In this document: positions 12,523-13,236 of the stretch, one piece after another | How the letters are laid out: each line of letters begins with the position of its first letter | How positions within the stretch are numbered: the stretch's first letter is position 1 | Origin: Desulfobacteraceae bacterium | Lineage (GTDB): Bacteria; Desulfobacterota; Desulfobacteria; Desulfobacterales; JAABRJ01 | Reading direction: 5' to 3' | DNA: 13,236 bases | Assembly: GCA_011390985.1 (NCBI GenBank) | Contig: JAABRJ010000306.1 | Coordinates: 1 to 13,236, forward strand | The notes under the pieces: model-generated | The model's input: only the letters and a program-made list of their open reading frames with translations | Told to the model about the DNA's origin: nothing | Databases searched by the model: none | Position numbers and translations under genes: made by a program

Positions 12523-13236
12523 TCAGCCTGGAAATCGGTACACCACGGCACCCCAGGTCAGGCCCGCCCCCAATCCGATGAAAAGAACGGTGCTGCCCGG
12601 CCCGATCTTTTTTTGTTCGAGGGCGTCATCGCACGCCATCGGAATACTGGCGGCGGTGGTATTGCCGTAACGGTTGATATTGCTGAACAGCTTTTCCTCC
12701 GGGAGCCCCAAGGCTTTCATGAAGGCCTGGTTGATGCGCAGGTTGGCCTGATGCGGAATGACCATATCGATATCCTCAACCGCCAGGCCGGCCTGGTCCA
12801 ACACTTCATGGGCCACTTCGGGAAGTCGCCGAACCGCGTGCTTGAAAACGGATCGCCCTTCCATTTTGGGATAATGGCGACCCTCGCGGATCATCTCCTC
12901 GGAGATGCCCGGTTTTTCGCGAAAAGTGGGCGCTTCCATCATCAGGATATCGGCAAATTCCCCTTGGGCGTGCAGGGCTGAGGCCAGTACCCCTGCGGGC
13001 GCTTCGGTAGCAACGGCCTCCAAGCAGACCGCACCGGCCGCATCGCCAAAAAGCACGGCCATGTCGCGGCCCCGGGTGGAAATGTCCAGACAGGTGCTGT
13101 GAACCTCGCCGCCGACGAAAAGAATCCGTTGGTAAAGGCCGCTGCGGATAAAGGCATCGGCCATGGCGAGCCCGTAAAGAAAGGCGGAACACTGCTGGCG
13201 GATATCCAGCGCCGGGGTCTCGGAAAGCCCCAGTTT
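12523..13236 (-). CDS. fabH: Beta-ketoacyl-ACP synthase III (FabH type), C-terminal part (partial at the right edge)
   Basis: Catalyses the first condensation of type II fatty acid synthesis, acyl-CoA with malonyl-ACP. The 237 residues present include the whole catalytic triad: Cys in DIRQQCSAF (fragment residue 16, codon 13191-13189), His in IPHQANLRI (fragment residue 162) and Asn in NRYGNTTAAS (fragment residue 192). The C-terminus GLGAGLTWGAVVYRF is also diagnostic. About 95 N-terminal residues, including the start codon, lie beyond the right edge. A segment after ALHAQGEFADILMMEAP includes about 20-30 residues (FREKPGISEE...) longer than in E. coli FabH; I believe this longer loop is common in this lineage. 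An ATG at 13164 is internal to the frame and is not the true start. Initiating acyl-CoA preference cannot be told from this part. Confidence 0.93.
   Translation of the reverse strand, partial: KLGLSETPALDIRQQCSAFLYGLAMADAFIRSGLYQRILFVGGEVHSTCLDISTRGRDMAVLFGDAAGAVCLEAVATEAPAGVLASALHAQGEFADILMMEAPTFREKPGISEEMIREGRHYPKMEGRSVFKHAVRRLPEVAHEVLDQAGLAVEDIDMVIPHQANLRINQAFMKALGLPEEKLFSNINRYGNTTAASIPMACDDALEQKKIGPGSTVLFIGLGAGLTWGAVVYRFPG

Noticed and set aside
1..13236. tRNA, rRNA, CRISPR, insertion sequences, attachment sites or riboswitches
   Set aside because: I saw no cloverleaf-like or repeated-spacer pattern, no transposase or integrase frame, and no long direct repeats. A covariance-model scan would be needed to exclude a small RNA in 6260-6490.

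Overview
The window is about 60% GC, gene-dense and free of mobile elements, CRISPR arrays and RNA genes. The protein families and gene order suggest an anaerobic Desulfobacterota-type bacterium, most like Desulfobacterales. Pointers are an EF-G-like factor with an altered switch-II motif, the xseA-xseB-ispA-dxs-tlyA cluster, a stand-alone GlmU-like beta-helix protein beside glmM, and the HTH/zinc-ribbon regulator type. This taxonomic guess comes from remembered family resemblance, not from a search.

Layout. (1) 1-6259, minus strand: the N-terminal half of an EF-G-like GTPase gene (running off the left edge) lies downstream of a compact cluster, xseA, xseB, ispA, dxs and tlyA. Neighbours there overlap by 20, 8 and 14 nt, and ispA and dxs are 28 nt apart. 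The cluster supplies exonuclease VII, the first isoprenoid enzyme (DXP synthase), a short-chain prenyl diphosphate synthase and an rRNA 2'-O-methyltransferase. (2) 6260-6490: an AT-rich spacer with a candidate promoter and a perfect hairpin before xseA. (3) 6491-7701: a small conserved-looking unknown protein (minus) diverging from a BI-1/YccA-family membrane protein (plus), which ends in a strong rho-independent terminator. (4) 7723-10402, minus: a GlmU-like left-handed beta-helix protein followed by glmM, probably one transcript, suggesting amino-sugar nucleotide or cell-envelope precursor metabolism. A small HTH/zinc-ribbon regulator diverges from it at 10465 through overlapping promoters. 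(5) 10847-12393, plus: an endonuclease/exonuclease/phosphatase-fold hydrolase coupled through a 4-nt overlap to a lipoprotein gene. (6) 12523-13236, minus: the C-terminal part of a FabH-type ketoacyl synthase III, converging on the lipoprotein gene at a perfect 15-bp hairpin.

Most of the content is ordinary housekeeping. I see no convincing new defence or mobile system. The points most worth following are the GlmU-like protein/glmM/regulator arrangement, a four-cysteine cluster inserted in DXS, the missing catalytic histidine in the EF-G-like factor, and a 25% GC patch inside xseA that carries a consensus-like promoter.
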